NCBI GenBank assembly: GCA_039090855.1
Contig: CM077013.1
Location: 143,055,240-143,119,239, forward strand
Length of the DNA stretch: 64,000 nt
Source: Macrothele yani
Taxonomy: Eukaryota > Arthropoda > Arachnida > Araneae > Macrothelidae
Direction: 5' to 3'
Position numbers and translations under genes: made by a program. The notes below the pieces were generated by a model. The model saw only the letters and a list, made by a program, of their open reading frames with translations, searched no databases and was not told the origin of the DNA. Of this stretch, positions 50,766-63,948 are shown one piece after another (the stretch's first letter is position 1; each line of letters begins with the position of its first letter).

Positions 50766-53373
50766 TGTATTAAGTTATGTGGTTGAGCCACCGCAGATCT
50801 GATTTTCTATTTCAACACAAACCATGAATGACAGGGTTTTCCAATAGAACATTACCCAAAGAATTACACTTCCTCACTTGGCTTGTTTTGTCCGACGATG
50901 TATCCTTGGTCAAACACATCTCCAGGTAAACGTTTAATACATCTCCAGGGAAACGATCTCCAGGTAAACGTTTAACACATCTCCAGGTAAATTTTTGTAT
51001 TAAGTTACGTGGTTGAGCCACCGCAAATCTGATTTTCTATTTCAACACAAACCATGAATGACAGGGTTTTGCACCAGAACATTACCCAAAGAATTACACT
51101 TCCTCACTTGGCTTGTTTTGTCCCACGATGTATCCTTGGTCAAACACATCTCCAGGGAAACGATCTCCAGGTAAACGTTTAACACATCTCCAGGTAAACG
51201 TTTGTATTAAGTTACGTGGTTGAGCCACCGCAGATCTGATTTTCTATTTCAACACAAACCATGAATGACAGGGTTTTCCACCAGAACATTACCCAAACAA
51301 TTACACTTCCTCACTTGGCTTGTTTTGTCCCAAGCGGTATCCTTGTGCAAACAGAACTCCAGGTAAACGATCTCCAGGCAAATTTTTAACACATCTCCAG
51401 GTAAAGTCTGTATTAAGTTACGAGGTTGAGCCACCGCAAACCTGATTTTCTATTTCAACAGAAACCATGAATGACAGGGTTTTCCACCAGAACATTGCCC
51501 AAAGAATTACACTTCCTCACTTGGCTTGTTTTGTCCGACGATGTATCCTTGGTCAAACACATCTCCAAGGAAACGATCTCCAGGTAAACGTTTAACACAT
51601 CTCCAGGTAAATTTTTGTATTAAGTTACGTGGTTGAGCCAACGCAAATCTGATTATCTATTTTAACACAAACCATGAATGACAGGGTTTTCCACCAGAAC
51701 ATTACAGAAAGAATTACACTTACTCACTTGGCTTGTTTTGTCCCACGATGTATCTTTGGTCAAACACATCTCCAGGGAAACGATCTCCAGGTAAACGTTT
51801 AACACATCTCCAGGTAAATTCTTGTATTAAGTTACGTGGTTGAGCCACCGCAAATCTGATTTTCTATTTCAACACAAACCATGAATGACAGGGTTCTCCA
51901 CCAGAACATTACCAAAGAATTACACTTCCTCACTTGGCTTGTTTTGTCCCACGATGTATCCTTGGTCAAACACATCTCCAGGGAAACGATTTCCAGGTAA
52001 ACGTTTAACATATCTCCAGGTAAATTTTTATATTAAGTTACGTGGATGAGCCACCGCAAATCTGATTTTCTATTTCAACAGAAACCATGAAAGACAGGGT
52101 TTTCCACCAGAACATTACCCAAAGAATTACACTTCCTCACTTGGCTTGTTTTGTCCCACGATGTATCCTTGGTAAAACACATCTCCAGGGAAACGATCTC
52201 CAGGTAAACGTTTAACACATCTCCAGCTAAATTTTTCTATTAAGTTACGTGGTTGAGCCACCGCAAATCTGATTTTCTATTTCAACACAAACCATGAATG
52301 ACAGGGTTCTCCACCAGAACATTACCAAAGAATTACACTTCCTCACTTTGCTTGTTTTGTCCCACGATGTATCCTAGGTCAAACACATCTCCAGGAAAAC
52401 GATCTCCAGGTAAACGTTTAACATATCTCCAGGTAAATTTTTGTATTAAGTTACGTGGTTGAGCCACCGCAAATCTGATTTTCTATTTCAACACAAACCA
52501 TGAATGACAGGGTTCTCCACCAGAACATTACCAAAGAATTACACTTCCTCACTTGGCTTGTTTTGTCCCACGATGTATCCTAGGTCAAACACATCTCCAG
52601 GAAAACGATCTCCAGGTAAACGTTTAACATATCTCCAGGTAAATTTTTGTATTAAGTTACGTGGTTGAACCACCGCAAATCTGATTTTCTATTTTAACAC
52701 AAACCATGAATGACAAGGTGTTCCACCAGTACATTACCCAACGCATTAAACTTTCTCCTTTGGCTTGTTTAATCCCAAGCGGTATCCTTGTGCAAACAGA
52801 ACTCCAGGTAAACGATCTCCAGGCAAATTTTTAACACATCTCCAGGAAAAGGTTTGTATTAAGGTACGTGGTTGAGCCACCGCAAATCTGATTTTCTATT
52901 TCAAGAGAAACCATGAATGACAGGGTTTTCCACCAGAACATTATTCAAAGAATTACACTTCCTCACTTGGCTTGTTTTGTCCCACGATGTATCCTTGGTC
53001 AAACACATCTCCAGGGAAACGATCTCCAGGTAAACGTTTAACACATCTCCAGGAAAACGTTTGTATTAAGTTACGTGGTTGAGCCACCGCAAATCTGATT
53101 TTCTATTTCAACACAAACCATGAATGACAGGGTTCTCCACCAGAACATTACCAAAGAATTACACTTCCTCACTTGGCTTGTTTTGTCCCACGATGTATCC
53201 TTGGTGAAACACATCTCCAGGGAAACGATCTCCAGGTAAACGTTTAACACATCTCCAGGTAAATTTTTGTATTAAGTTACGTGGTTGAACCACCGCAAAT
53301 CTGATTTTCTATTTCAACACAAACCATGAATGACAAGGTTTTCCACCAGAACATTACCCAAAGAATTACACTT

Positions 53374-53553
53374 TGTAACGTACCAGGAGATGTGACGTAC
53401 CTGCCAGAAGGACGCACACGACATAAAGGCAGATAGGAATCAGAATAAAACGTCCGCGTAGCTCAATTGGTAGAGTGACTTATTCCGGAATGAGGGGATC
53501 CGGGTTCGAATCCTGGCGTGGACAGAAATGACGGAGAAATGTACTTCGTTATA
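53374..53553 (+). mobile_element. Solo LTR with tRNA-like core
   Basis: 180 bp, TGTAACGTACCAGGAGATGT ... ACTTCGTTATA, with target duplication ACTT (53370-53373, 53554-53557) in a satellite monomer. The ends TGTAACG/CGTTATA are imperfect inverted repeats. Confidence 0.9.
53452..53523 (+). repeat. tRNA-like sequence inside LTR
   Basis: GTCCGCG at the start pairs with CGTGGAC at the end. Box A TAGCTCAATTGG and box B GGTTCGAATCC both match the Pol III consensus. D and T arms fold; the anticodon arm (CTTAT/ATGAG) has a 6-nt loop, so it is probably not a working tRNA. It may drive Pol III transcription. Confidence 0.8.
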
Positions 53554-55096
53554 ACTTCCTCACTTGGCTTGTTTTGTCCCACGATGTATACTTGGTCAAA
53601 CACATCTCCAGGGAAACGATCTCCAGGTAAACGTTTAACACATCTCCAGGTAAATTTTTGTATTAAGTTACGTGGCTGGGCCACCGCAGATATGATTTTC
53701 TATTTCAACAGAAACCATGAATGACAGGGTTTTCCACCAGAACAGTACCCAACGCATTAAACTTCCTTCTTTGGCTTGTTTAGTCCCAAGCGGTATCCTT
53801 GTGCAAACAGAACTCCAGGTAAACAATCTCCAGGCAAATTTTTAACACATCTCGAGGAAAAGGTTTGTATTAAGTTACGTGGTTGAGCCACCGCAGATCT
53901 GATTTTCTATTTCAACAGAAACCATGAATGACAGGGTTTTCCACCAGAACATTACCCAAAGAATTACACTTCCTCACTTGGCTTGTTTTGTCCCACGATG
54001 TATCCTTGGTCAAACACATCTCCAGGGAAACGATCTCCAGGTAAATTTTTGTATTAAGTTACGTGGTTGAGCCACCGCAAATCTAAATTTTCTATTTCAA
54101 CACAAACCATGAATGACAGGGTTTTCCACCAGAACATTACCCAAAGAATTACACTTCCTCACTTGGCTTGTTTTGTCCCACGATGTATCCTTGGTCAAAC
54201 ACATCTCCAGGGAAACGATCTCCAGGTAAACGTTTAACACATCTCCAGGTAAACGTTTGTATTAAGTTACGTGGTTGAGCCACCGCAGATCTGATTTTCT
54301 ATTTCAACACAAACCATGAATGACAGGGTTTTCCACCAGAACATTACCCAAAGAATTACACTTCCTCACTTGGCTTGTTTTGTCCCAAGCGGTATCCTTG
54401 TGCAAACAGAACTCCAGGTAAACGATCTCCAGGCAAATTTTTAACACATCTCCAGGTAAAGTCTGTATTAAGTTACGAGGTTGAGCCACCGCAAATCTGA
54501 TTTTCTATTTCAACAGAAACCATGAATGACAGGGTTTTCCACCAGAACATTACCCAAAGAATTACACTTCCTCACTTGGCTTGTTTTGTCCCACGATGTA
54601 ACCTTGGTCAAACACATCTCCAGGGAAACGATCTCCAGGTAAACGTTTAACACATCTCCAGGTAAATTTTTGTATTAAGTTACGTGGTTGAGTCAACGCA
54701 AATCTGATTTTCTATTTTAACACAAACCATGAATGACAGGGATTTCCACCAGAACATTACAGAAAGAATTACACTTCCTCACTTGGCTTGTTTTGTCCCA
54801 CGATGTATCCTTGGTCAAACACATCTCCAGGGAAACGATCTCCAGGTAAACGTTTAACACATCTCCAGGTAAATTCTTGTATTAAGTTACGTGGTTGAGC
54901 CACCGCAAATCTGATTTTCTATTTCAACACAAACCATGAATGACAGGGTTCTCCACCAGAACATTACCAAAGAATTACACTTCCTCACTTGGCTTGTTTT
55001 GTCCCACGATGTATCCTAGGTCAAACACATCTCCAGGAAAACGATCTCCAGGTAAACGTTTAACATATCTCCAGGTAAATTTTTGTATTAAGTTAC

Positions 55097-55602
55097 TATA
55101 ACGATGTAAATTTCTCCGTCATTTTTGGTCTACGCCGGGATTCGAGCCCGGGTCCCCTCATTCCGGAATAAGTTGCTCTACCAATTAAGCTACGCGGACA
55201 TGTATTCTGACTCCTATCTGCCTTTATGTCGTGTGCGTCCTGCTGGCAGGTTACGTCACATCTCCTCTCCTGGTACGTTACATCATCTCCCCTTATTTTT
55301 TTTTTCGAAGTGCTGGAGAAAGGATTCTCTTATTTTTCCTATCTCGCGGTGTGGAAATAACATCACACCAATGCGAGATTTTGAACGGTCGGGTCATCCG
55401 GATAGTTCGAGCGCCATTATAACGAAGTAAATTTCTCCGTCATTTTTGGTCTACGCCGGGATTCGAGCCCGGGTCCCCTCATTCCGGAATAAGTTGCTCT
55501 ACCAATTAAGCTACGCGGACATGTATTCTGATTCCTATCTGCCTTTATGTCGTGTGCGTCCTGCTGGCAGGTACGTCACATCTCCTCTCCTGGTACGTTA
55601 CA
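55097..55602 (-). mobile_element. TRIM: miniature LTR element with tRNA-like LTRs
   Basis: 506 bp. LTRs 55097-55282 and 55418-55602 (186 and 185 bp), internal 135 bp. Target duplication TTAC (55093-55096, 55603-55606). In element sense (minus): LTR, one base, primer-binding site TGGCGCTCGAAC (complement at 55405-55416), ~100 bp, purine tract with AATAAGGGGAGATGA, LTR. Each LTR has the tRNA-like core (GTCCGCGTAGCTTAATTGGT ... GGCTCGAATCC). No gag or pol, so it depends on an autonomous partner. Confidence 0.93.
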
Positions 55603-56256
55603 TTACGTGGTTGAGCCACCGCAAATCTGATTTTCTATTTCAACACAAACCATGAATGACAGGGTTCTCCACCAGAACATTACCAAAGAATTACACTTCC
55701 TCACTTTGCTTGTTTTGTCCCACGATGTATCCTAGGTCAAACACATCTCCAGGAAAACGATCTCCAGGTAAACGTTTAACATATCTCCAGGTAAATTTTT
55801 GTATTAAGTTACGTGGTTGAGCCACCGCAAATCTGATTTTCTATTTCAACACAAACCATGAATGACAGGGTTCTCCACCAGAACATTACCAAAGAATTAC
55901 ACTTCCTCACTTGGCTTGTTTTGTCCCACGATGTATCCTAGGTCAAACACATCTCCAGGAAAACGATCTCCAGGTAAACGTTTAACATATCTCCAGGTAA
56001 ATTTTTGTATTAAGTTACGTGGTTGAACCACCGCAAATCTGATTTTCTATTTCAACACAAACCATGAATGACAAGGTTTTCCACCAGTACATTACCCAAC
56101 GCATTAAACTTTCTCCTTCGGCTTGTTTAATCCCAAGCGGTATCCTTGTGCAAACAGAACTCCAGGTAAACGATCTCCAGGCAAATTTTTAACACATCTC
56201 CAGGAAAAGGTTTGTATTAAGTTACGTGGTTGAGCCACCGCAAATCTGATTTTCTA

Positions 56257-57797
56257 CACTGCCGGACAATTGCAAAGGACGGATGACAATAGCAACGATA
56301 GCAACCATAAAATGGAAGGCAGGAAAATGTGGAAATTAGCATAAGTGCGGGATACAGTAAGACGTGTTGTGCGTATGCAAATTTTGGATTGCCGAACTTG
56401 TTCGTGACGTCATAGCGCTGATAAGAGATATAAAGGATTTGACTCGTATTGACCGTTGTTGTTCAAACGCAAAGCTGAAAGGGAAAGAATCAATTGACGA
56501 ACTTCCAATTTTCCGTACGTCTTCCCGACATCACCTAGATGATTTTACGCGTGGCCGTATTATTGGCAAGATTGAAGAAGGGCAAAAAATAACAGATGTT
56601 GCCAGGGAGTTCGACGTCAGCCACAGTGTTGTTTCAAGGCTTTCGAAATCATTTCAAACAAATGGAGAGTGTAGCAAACGTCACGGGGGAGGTCGTGTTC
56701 GTAGTACGGCACCTGCAGAAGATCGGTACATAATGCTATCAACAAAAAGACACCGGCGCAGCACAGCTAGTGAGGTAGCAAATCAGTTTATGGCTGCTAC
56801 TGGCAAGCGGATCTCCCGAAAAACTGTCGCCAGACGTTTGCATGAAGGAGGACTATACGCCCGCCGTCCTGTTGTGTGCATCCCATTGTCCAGACGTCAC
56901 CGTACCGCCCGTTTGCAATGGTGCCATCAACATCGCAATTGGACAGATAACGACTGGTCTGCTGTCCTCTTCTCAGATGAGAGTAGATACAGTCTATCGT
57001 CTGATTGTCGACGACAACTGATCTGGCGTGATAGTGGTACTACATATTGTCCAGCAAACATACAGGAAAGGGATCGATATCCGACATGTAGTGTCATGGT
57101 ATGGGCTGGCATCATGATCAATGGCCGTACGACCCTCTATGTGCTTCCAACTGGGACTATGACTGGCCAACCATACATTAATGATGTTCTGCTACCTCAT
57201 GTTCGCATGTTCCGTGGTGCTATCGGTGATAGATTCATTTTCATGGACGACAACGCAACACGTCATTGAACAGTCGCTGTGCAGGAGTGTCTTGAGAGTG
57301 AGGATATTCAACGCCTCGTATGGCCAGCACGTTCTCCAGATCTGAATCCCATTGAAAATGTGTGGGATGCTTTGGGGAGGAGTCTTGCTGGTCGCCAATG
57401 CCCTCCAATAAACAAGGACACCCTCATCCGTGCACTGACAGAGGAATGGGATAAATTACCCCAACAGCTGCTTGATAATGTTGTGCAAAGCATTACACGA
57501 CGTGTGGAATCTTGCATCGCCCTCCAAGGTGGCCACATCCCGTATTGACATCTTACGCCGGAACGCCTGCGGACGGTAATTGCATTTTTTTCACTTTTAC
57601 GTATTCTGCACAAAATGGCCTGTTTGTCCCTTGAACACGTTCCAAAGCCTTCTGGATTTCAGAGCACAATAAATTGTCTTTCTTGTAATGTCCTGGCATT
57701 CTGACATTATTTTATTTCACTTGGCATCCAACCACACTTACTTTTTTATGCGCTATATAGCCGTTTATGATCCGTCCTTAGCAATTGTCCAGCAGTG
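56257..57797 (+). mobile_element. Tc1-like transposon in satellite (sister of 16675)
   Basis: The left end is CACTGCCGGACAATTGCAAA and the right end, reversed, CACTGCTGGACAATTGCTAA. TA at 56255-56256 and 57798-57799. 1541 bp. The satellite monomer is interrupted at TTTCTA^TTTCAA. No counterpart is visible in the other satellite blocks. Confidence 0.95.
56517..57548 (+). pseudogene. Tc1-like transposase, start lost and one stop
   Basis: Almost identical to 16923-17951. The start codon is ACG here (56517-56519) instead of ATG; the open frame simply continues from upstream. FSDESR and FMDDNA are kept. At 57267-57269 a TGA replaces the CGA of the sister (ATRH* against TCHR), a CpG-type change, between the second Asp and SPDLNPIEN. 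The rest (57279-57548) is open to GGHIPY. Two changes, both absent from the other copy, inactivate it. Confidence 0.94.
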
Positions 57798-58666
57798 TAT
57801 TTCAAGAGAAACCATGAATGACAGGGTTTTAAACCAGAACATTATTCAAAGAATTACACTTCCTCACTTGGCTTGTTTTGTCCCACGATGTATCCTTGGT
57901 CAAACACATCTCCAGGGAAACGATCTCCAGGTAAATTTTTGTATTAAGTTACGTGGTTGAGCCACCGCAAATCTGATTTTCTATTTCAACACAAACCATG
58001 AATGACAGGGTTTTCCACCAGAACATTACCCAAAGAATTACACTTCCTCACTTGGCTTGTTTTGTCCCACGATGTATCCTTGGTCAAACACATCTCCAGG
58101 GAAACGATCTCCAGGTAAACGTTTAACACATCTCCAGGTAAACGTTTGTATTAAGTTACGTGGTTGAGCCACCGCAGATCTGATTTTCTATTTCAACACA
58201 AACCATGAATGACAGGGTTTTCCACCAGAACATTACCCAACGCATTAAACTTTCTCCTTTGGCTTGTTTAATCCCAAGCGGTATCCTTGTGCAAACAGAA
58301 CTCCAGGTAAACGATCTCCAGGCAAATTTTTAACACATCTCCAGGAAAAGGTTTGTATTAAGTGACGTGGTTGAGCCACCGCAAATCTGATTTTCTATTT
58401 CAAGAGAAACCATGAATGACAGGGTTTTCCACCAGAACATTATTCAAAGAATTACACTTCCTCACTTGGCTTGTTTTGTCCCACGATGTATCCTTGGTCA
58501 AACACATCTCCAGGGAAACGATCTCCAGGTAAACGTTTAACACATCTCCAGGTAAATTTTTGTATTAAGTTACGTGGTTGAACCACCGCAAATCTGATTT
58601 TCTATTTCAACACAAACCATGAATGACAAGGTTTTCCACCAGAACATTACCCAAAGAATTACACTT

Positions 58667-58846
58667 TGTAACGTACCAGGAGATGTGACGTACCTGCCAG
58701 AAGGACGCACACGACATAAAGGCAGATAGGAATCAGAATAAAACGTCCGCGTAGCTCAATTGGTAGAGTGACTTATTCCGGAATGAGGGGATCCGGGTTC
58801 GAATCCTGGCGTGGACAGAAATGACGGAGAAATGTACTTCGTTATA
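58667..58846 (+). mobile_element. Solo LTR with tRNA-like core (copy at +5293)
   Basis: Same LTR, same ACTT duplication and same monomer site as 53374, so copied with the satellite, not inserted anew. The tRNA-like part is 58745-58816. Confidence 0.9.
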
Positions 58847-61720
58847 ACTTCCTCACTTGGCTTGTTTTGTCCCACGATGTATACTTGGTCAAACGCATCT
58901 CCAGGGAAACGATCTCCAGGTAAACGTTTAACACATCTCCAGGTAAATTTTTGTATTAAGTTACGTGGTTGGGCCACCGCAGATATGATTTTCTATTTCA
59001 ACAGAAACCATGAATGACAGGGTTTTCCACCAGAACAGTACCCAACGCATTAAACTTCCTCCTTTGGCTTGTTTAGTCCCAAGCGGTATCCTTGTGCAAA
59101 CAGAACTCCAGGTAAACGATCTCCAGGCAAATTTTTAACACATCTCGAGGAAAAGGTTTGTATTAAGTTACGTGGTTGAGCCACCGCAGATCTGATTTTC
59201 TATTTCAACAGAAACCATGAATGACAGGGTTTTCCACCAGAACATTACCCAAAGAATTACACTTCCTCACTTGGCTTGTTTTGTCCCACGATGTATCCTT
59301 GGTCAAACACATCTCCAGGGAAACGATCTCCAGGTAAATTTTTGTATTAAGTTACGTGGTTGAGCCACCGCAAATCTGATTTTCTATTTCAACACAAACC
59401 ATGAATGACAGGGTTTTCCACCAGAACATTACCCAAAGAATTACACTTCCTCACTTGGATTGTTTTGTCCCACGATGTATCCTTGGTCAAACACATCTCC
59501 AGGGAAACGATCTCCAGGTAAACGTTTAACACATCTCCAGGTAAACGTTTGTATTAAGTTACGTGGTTGAGCCACCGCAGATCTGATTTTCTATTTCAAC
59601 ACAAACCATGAATGACAGGGTTTTCCACCAGAACATTACCCAAAGAATTACACTTCCTCACTTGGCTTGTTTTGTCCCAAGCGGTATCCTTGTGCAAACA
59701 GAACTCCAGGTAAACGATCTCCAGGCAAAATTTTAACACATCTCCAGGTAAAGTCTGTATTAAGTTACGAGGTTGAGCCACCGCAAATCTGATTTTCTAT
59801 TTCAACAGAAACCATGAATGACAGGGTTTTCCACCAGAACATTGCCCAAAGAATTACACTTCCTCACTTGGCTTGTTTTGTCCGACGATGTATCCTTGGT
59901 CAAACACATCTCCAAGGAAACGATCTCCAGGTAAACGTTTAACACATCTCCAGGTAAATTTTTGTATTAAGTTACGTGGTTGAGCCAACGCAAATCTGAT
60001 TATCTATTTTAACACAAACCATGAATGACAGGGTTTTCCACCAGAACATTACAGAAAGAATTACACTTACTCACTTGGCTTGTTTTGTCCCACGATGTAT
60101 CTTTGGTCAAACACATCTCCAGGGAAACGATCTCCAGGTAAACGTTTAACACATCTCCAGGTAAATTCTTGTATTAAGTTACGTGGTTGAGCCACCGCAA
60201 ATCTGATTTTCTATTTCAACACAAACCATGAATGACAGGGTTCTCCACCAGAACATTACCAAAGAATTACACTTCCTCACTTGGCTTGTTTTGTCCCACG
60301 ATGTATCCTTGGTCAAACACATCTCCAGGGAAACGATTTCCAGGTAAACGTTTAACATATCTCCAGGTAAATTTTTATATTAAGTTACGTGGATGAGCCA
60401 CCGCAAATCTGATTTTCTATTTCAACAGAAACCATGAAAGACAGGGTTTTCCACCAGAACATTACCCAAAGAATTACACTTCCTCACTTGGCTTGTTTTG
60501 TCCCACGATGTATCCTTGGTAAAACACATCTCCATGGAAACGATCTCCAGGTAAACGTTTAACACATCTCCAGCTAAATTTTTCTATTAAGTTACGTGGT
60601 TGAGCCACCGCAAATCTGATTTTCTATTTCAACACAAACCATGAATGACAGGGTTCTCCACCAGAACATTACCAAAGAATTACACTTCCTCACTTTGCTT
60701 GTTTTGTCCCACGATGTATCCTAGGTCAAACACATCTCCAGGAAAACGATCTCCAGGTAAACGTTTAACATATCTCCAGGTAAATTTTTGTATTAAGTTA
60801 CGTGGTTGAGCCACCGCAAATCTGATTTTCTATTTCAACACAAACCATGAATGACAGGGTTCTCCACCAGAACATTACCAAAGAATTACACTTCCTCACT
60901 TGGCTTGTTTTGTCCCACGATGTATCCTAGGTCAAACACATCTCCAGGAAAACGATCTCCAGGTAAACGTTTAACATATCTCCAGGTAAATTTTTGTATT
61001 AAGTTACGTGGTTGAACCACCGCAAATCTGATTTTCTATTTTAACACAAACCATGAATGACAAGGTGTTCCACCAGTACATTACCCAACGCATTAAACTT
61101 TCTCCTTTGGCTTGTTTAATCCCAAGCGGTATCCTTGTGCAAACAGAACTCCAGGTAAACGATCTCCAGGCAAATTTTTAACACATCTCCAGGAAAAGGT
61201 TTGTATTAAGGTACGTGGTTGAGCCACCGCAAATCTGATTTTCTATTTCAAGAGAAACCATGAATGACAGGGTTTTCCACCAGAACATTATTCAAAGAAT
61301 TACACTTCCTCACTTGGCTTGTTTTGTCCCACGATGTATCCTTGGTCAAACACATCTCCAGGGAAACGATCTCCAGGTAAACGTTTAACACATCTCCAGG
61401 AAAACGTTTGTATTAAGTTACGTGGTTGAGCCACCGCAAATCTGATTTTCTATTTCAACACAAACCATGAATGACAGGGTTCTCCACCAGAACATTACCA
61501 AAGAATTACACTTCCTCACTTGGCTTGTTTTGTCCCACGATGTATCCTTGGTGAAACACATCTCCAGGGAAACGATCTCCAGGTAAACGTTTAACACATC
61601 TCCAGGTAAATTTTTGTATTAAGTTACGTGGTTGAACCACCGCAAATCTGATTTTCTATTTCAACACAAACCATGAATGACAAGGTTTTCCACCAGAACA
61701 TTACCCAAAGAATTACACTT

Positions 61721-61900
61721 TGTAACGTACCAGGAGATGTGACGTACCTGCCAGAAGGACGCACACGACATAAAGGCAGATAGGAATCAGAATAAAACGT
61801 CCGCGTAGCTCAATTGGTAGAGTGACTTATTCCGGAATGAGGGGATCCGGGTTCGAATCCTGGCGTGGACAGAAATGACGGAGAAATGTACTTCGTTATA
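61721..61900 (+). mobile_element. Solo LTR with tRNA-like core (copy at +8347)
   Basis: Third copy of the 53374 solo LTR, carried by the 8347-bp duplication. The tRNA-like part is 61799-61870. Confidence 0.9.
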
Positions 61901-63443
61901 ACTTCCTCACTTGGCTTGTTTTGTCCCACGATGTATACTTGGTCAAACACATCTCCAGGGAAACGATCTCCAGGTAAACGTTTAACACATCTCCAGGTAA
62001 ATTTTTGTATTAAGTTACGTGGCTGGGCCACCGCAGATATGATTTTCTATTTCAACAGAAACCATGAATGACAGGGTTTTCCACCAGAACAGTACCCAAC
62101 GCATTAAACTTCCTTCTTTGGCTTGTTTAGTCCCAAGCGGTATCCTTGTGCAAACAGAACTCCAGGTAAACAATCTCCAGGCAAATTTTTAACACATCTC
62201 GAGGAAAAGGTTTGTATTAAGTTACGTGGTTGAGCCACCGCAGATCTGATTTTCTATTTCAACAGAAACCATGAATGACAGGGTTTTCCACCAGAACATT
62301 ACCCAAAGAATTACACTTCCTCACTTGGCTTGTTTTGTCCCACGATGTATCCTTGGTCAAACACATCTCCAGGGAAACGATCTCCAGGTAAATTTTTGTA
62401 TTAAGTTACGTGGTTGAGCCACCGCAAATCTAAATTTTCTATTTCAACACAAACCATGAATGACAGGGTTTTCCACCAGAACATTACCCAAAGAATTACA
62501 CTTCCTCACTTGGCTTGTTTTGTCCCACGATGTATCCTTGGTCAAACACATCTCCAGGGAAACGATCTCCAGGTAAACGTTTAACACATCTCCAGGTAAA
62601 CGTTTGTATTAAGTTACGTGGTTGAGCCACCGCAGATCTGATTTTCTATTTCAACACAAACCATGAATGACAGGGTTTTCCACCAGAACATTACCCAAAG
62701 AATTACACTTCCTCACTTGGCTTGTTTTGTCCCAAGCGGTATCCTTGTGCAAACAGAACTCCAGGTAAACGATCTCCAGGCAAATTTTTAACACATCTCC
62801 AGGTAAAGTCTGTATTAAGTTACGAGGTTGAGCCACCGCAAATCTGATTTTCTATTTCAACAGAAACCATGAATGACAGGGTTTTCCACCAGAACATTAC
62901 CCAAAGAATTACACTTCCTCACTTGGCTTGTTTTGTCCCACGATGTAACCTTGGTCAAACACATCTCCAGGGAAACGATCTCCAGGTAAACGTTTAACAC
63001 ATCTCCAGGTAAATTTTTGTATTAAGTTACGTGGTTGAGTCAACGCAAATCTGATTTTCTATTTTAACACAAACCATGAATGACAGGGATTTCCACCAGA
63101 ACATTACAGAAAGAATTACACTTCCTCACTTGGCTTGTTTTGTCCCACGATGTATCCTTGGTCAAACACATCTCCAGGGAAACGATCTCCAGGTAAACGT
63201 TTAACACATCTCCAGGTAAATTCTTGTATTAAGTTACGTGGTTGAGCCACCGCAAATCTGATTTTCTATTTCAACACAAACCATGAATGACAGGGTTCTC
63301 CACCAGAACATTACCAAAGAATTACACTTCCTCACTTGGCTTGTTTTGTCCCACGATGTATCCTAGGTCAAACACATCTCCAGGAAAACGATCTCCAGGT
63401 AAACGTTTAACATATCTCCAGGTAAATTTTTGTATTAAGTTAC

Positions 63444-63948
63444 TATAACGAAGTAAATTTCTCCGTCATTTTTGGTCTACGCCGGGATTCGAGCCCGGGT
63501 CCCCTCATTCCGGAATAAGTTGCTCTACCAATTAAGCTACGCGGACATGTATTCTGACTCCTATCTGCCTTTATGTCGTGTGCGTCCTGCTGGCAGTTAC
63601 GTCCCATCTCCTCTCCTGGTACGTTACATCATCTCCCCCTTATTTTTTTTTCGAAGTGCTGGAGAAAGGATTCTCTTATTTTTCCTATCTCGCGGTGTGG
63701 AAATAACATCACACCAATGCGAGATTTTGAACGGTCGGGTCATCCGGATAGTTCGAGCGCCATTATAACGAAGTAAATTTCTCCGTCATTTTTGGTCTAC
63801 GCCGGGATTCGAGCCCGGGTCCCCTCATTCCGGAATAAGTTGCTCTACCAATTAAGCTACGCGGACATGTATTCTGATTCCTATCTGCCTTTATGTCGTG
63901 TGCGTCCTGCTGGCAGGTACGTCACATCTCCTCTCCTGGTACGTTACA
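63444..63948 (-). mobile_element. TRIM, second copy (in duplicated block)
   Basis: Same structure and same TTAC duplication (63440-63443, 63949-63952) as 55097-55602. LTRs 63444-63628 and 63764-63948. Carried by the 8347-bp duplication. Confidence 0.93.

Larger units (their letters stand above)
51250..55653. repeat. Duplicated satellite block (copy 1 of 8347-bp offset)
   Basis: This block recurs at 59597-64000 with offset 8347, including rare variants, one solo LTR (53374/61721) and one TRIM (55097/63444). Part of it (about 53374-54489) also recurs at offset 5293 (58667-59781). Confidence 0.9.

Noticed and set aside
53452..53523. Functional tRNA gene
   Set aside because: Anticodon arm has a 6-nt loop and the sequence is part of every LTR copy; treated as tRNA-like.
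55125..55655. Open frames starting MVYAGIRARVPSFRNKLLYQ
   Set aside because: Antisense reading of the tRNA-like LTR, not a protein gene.
50812..62836. Repeated open frames starting MAQPRNLIQ on the minus strand
   Set aside because: They are the satellite monomer read in one frame; they vary in length with monomer indels.
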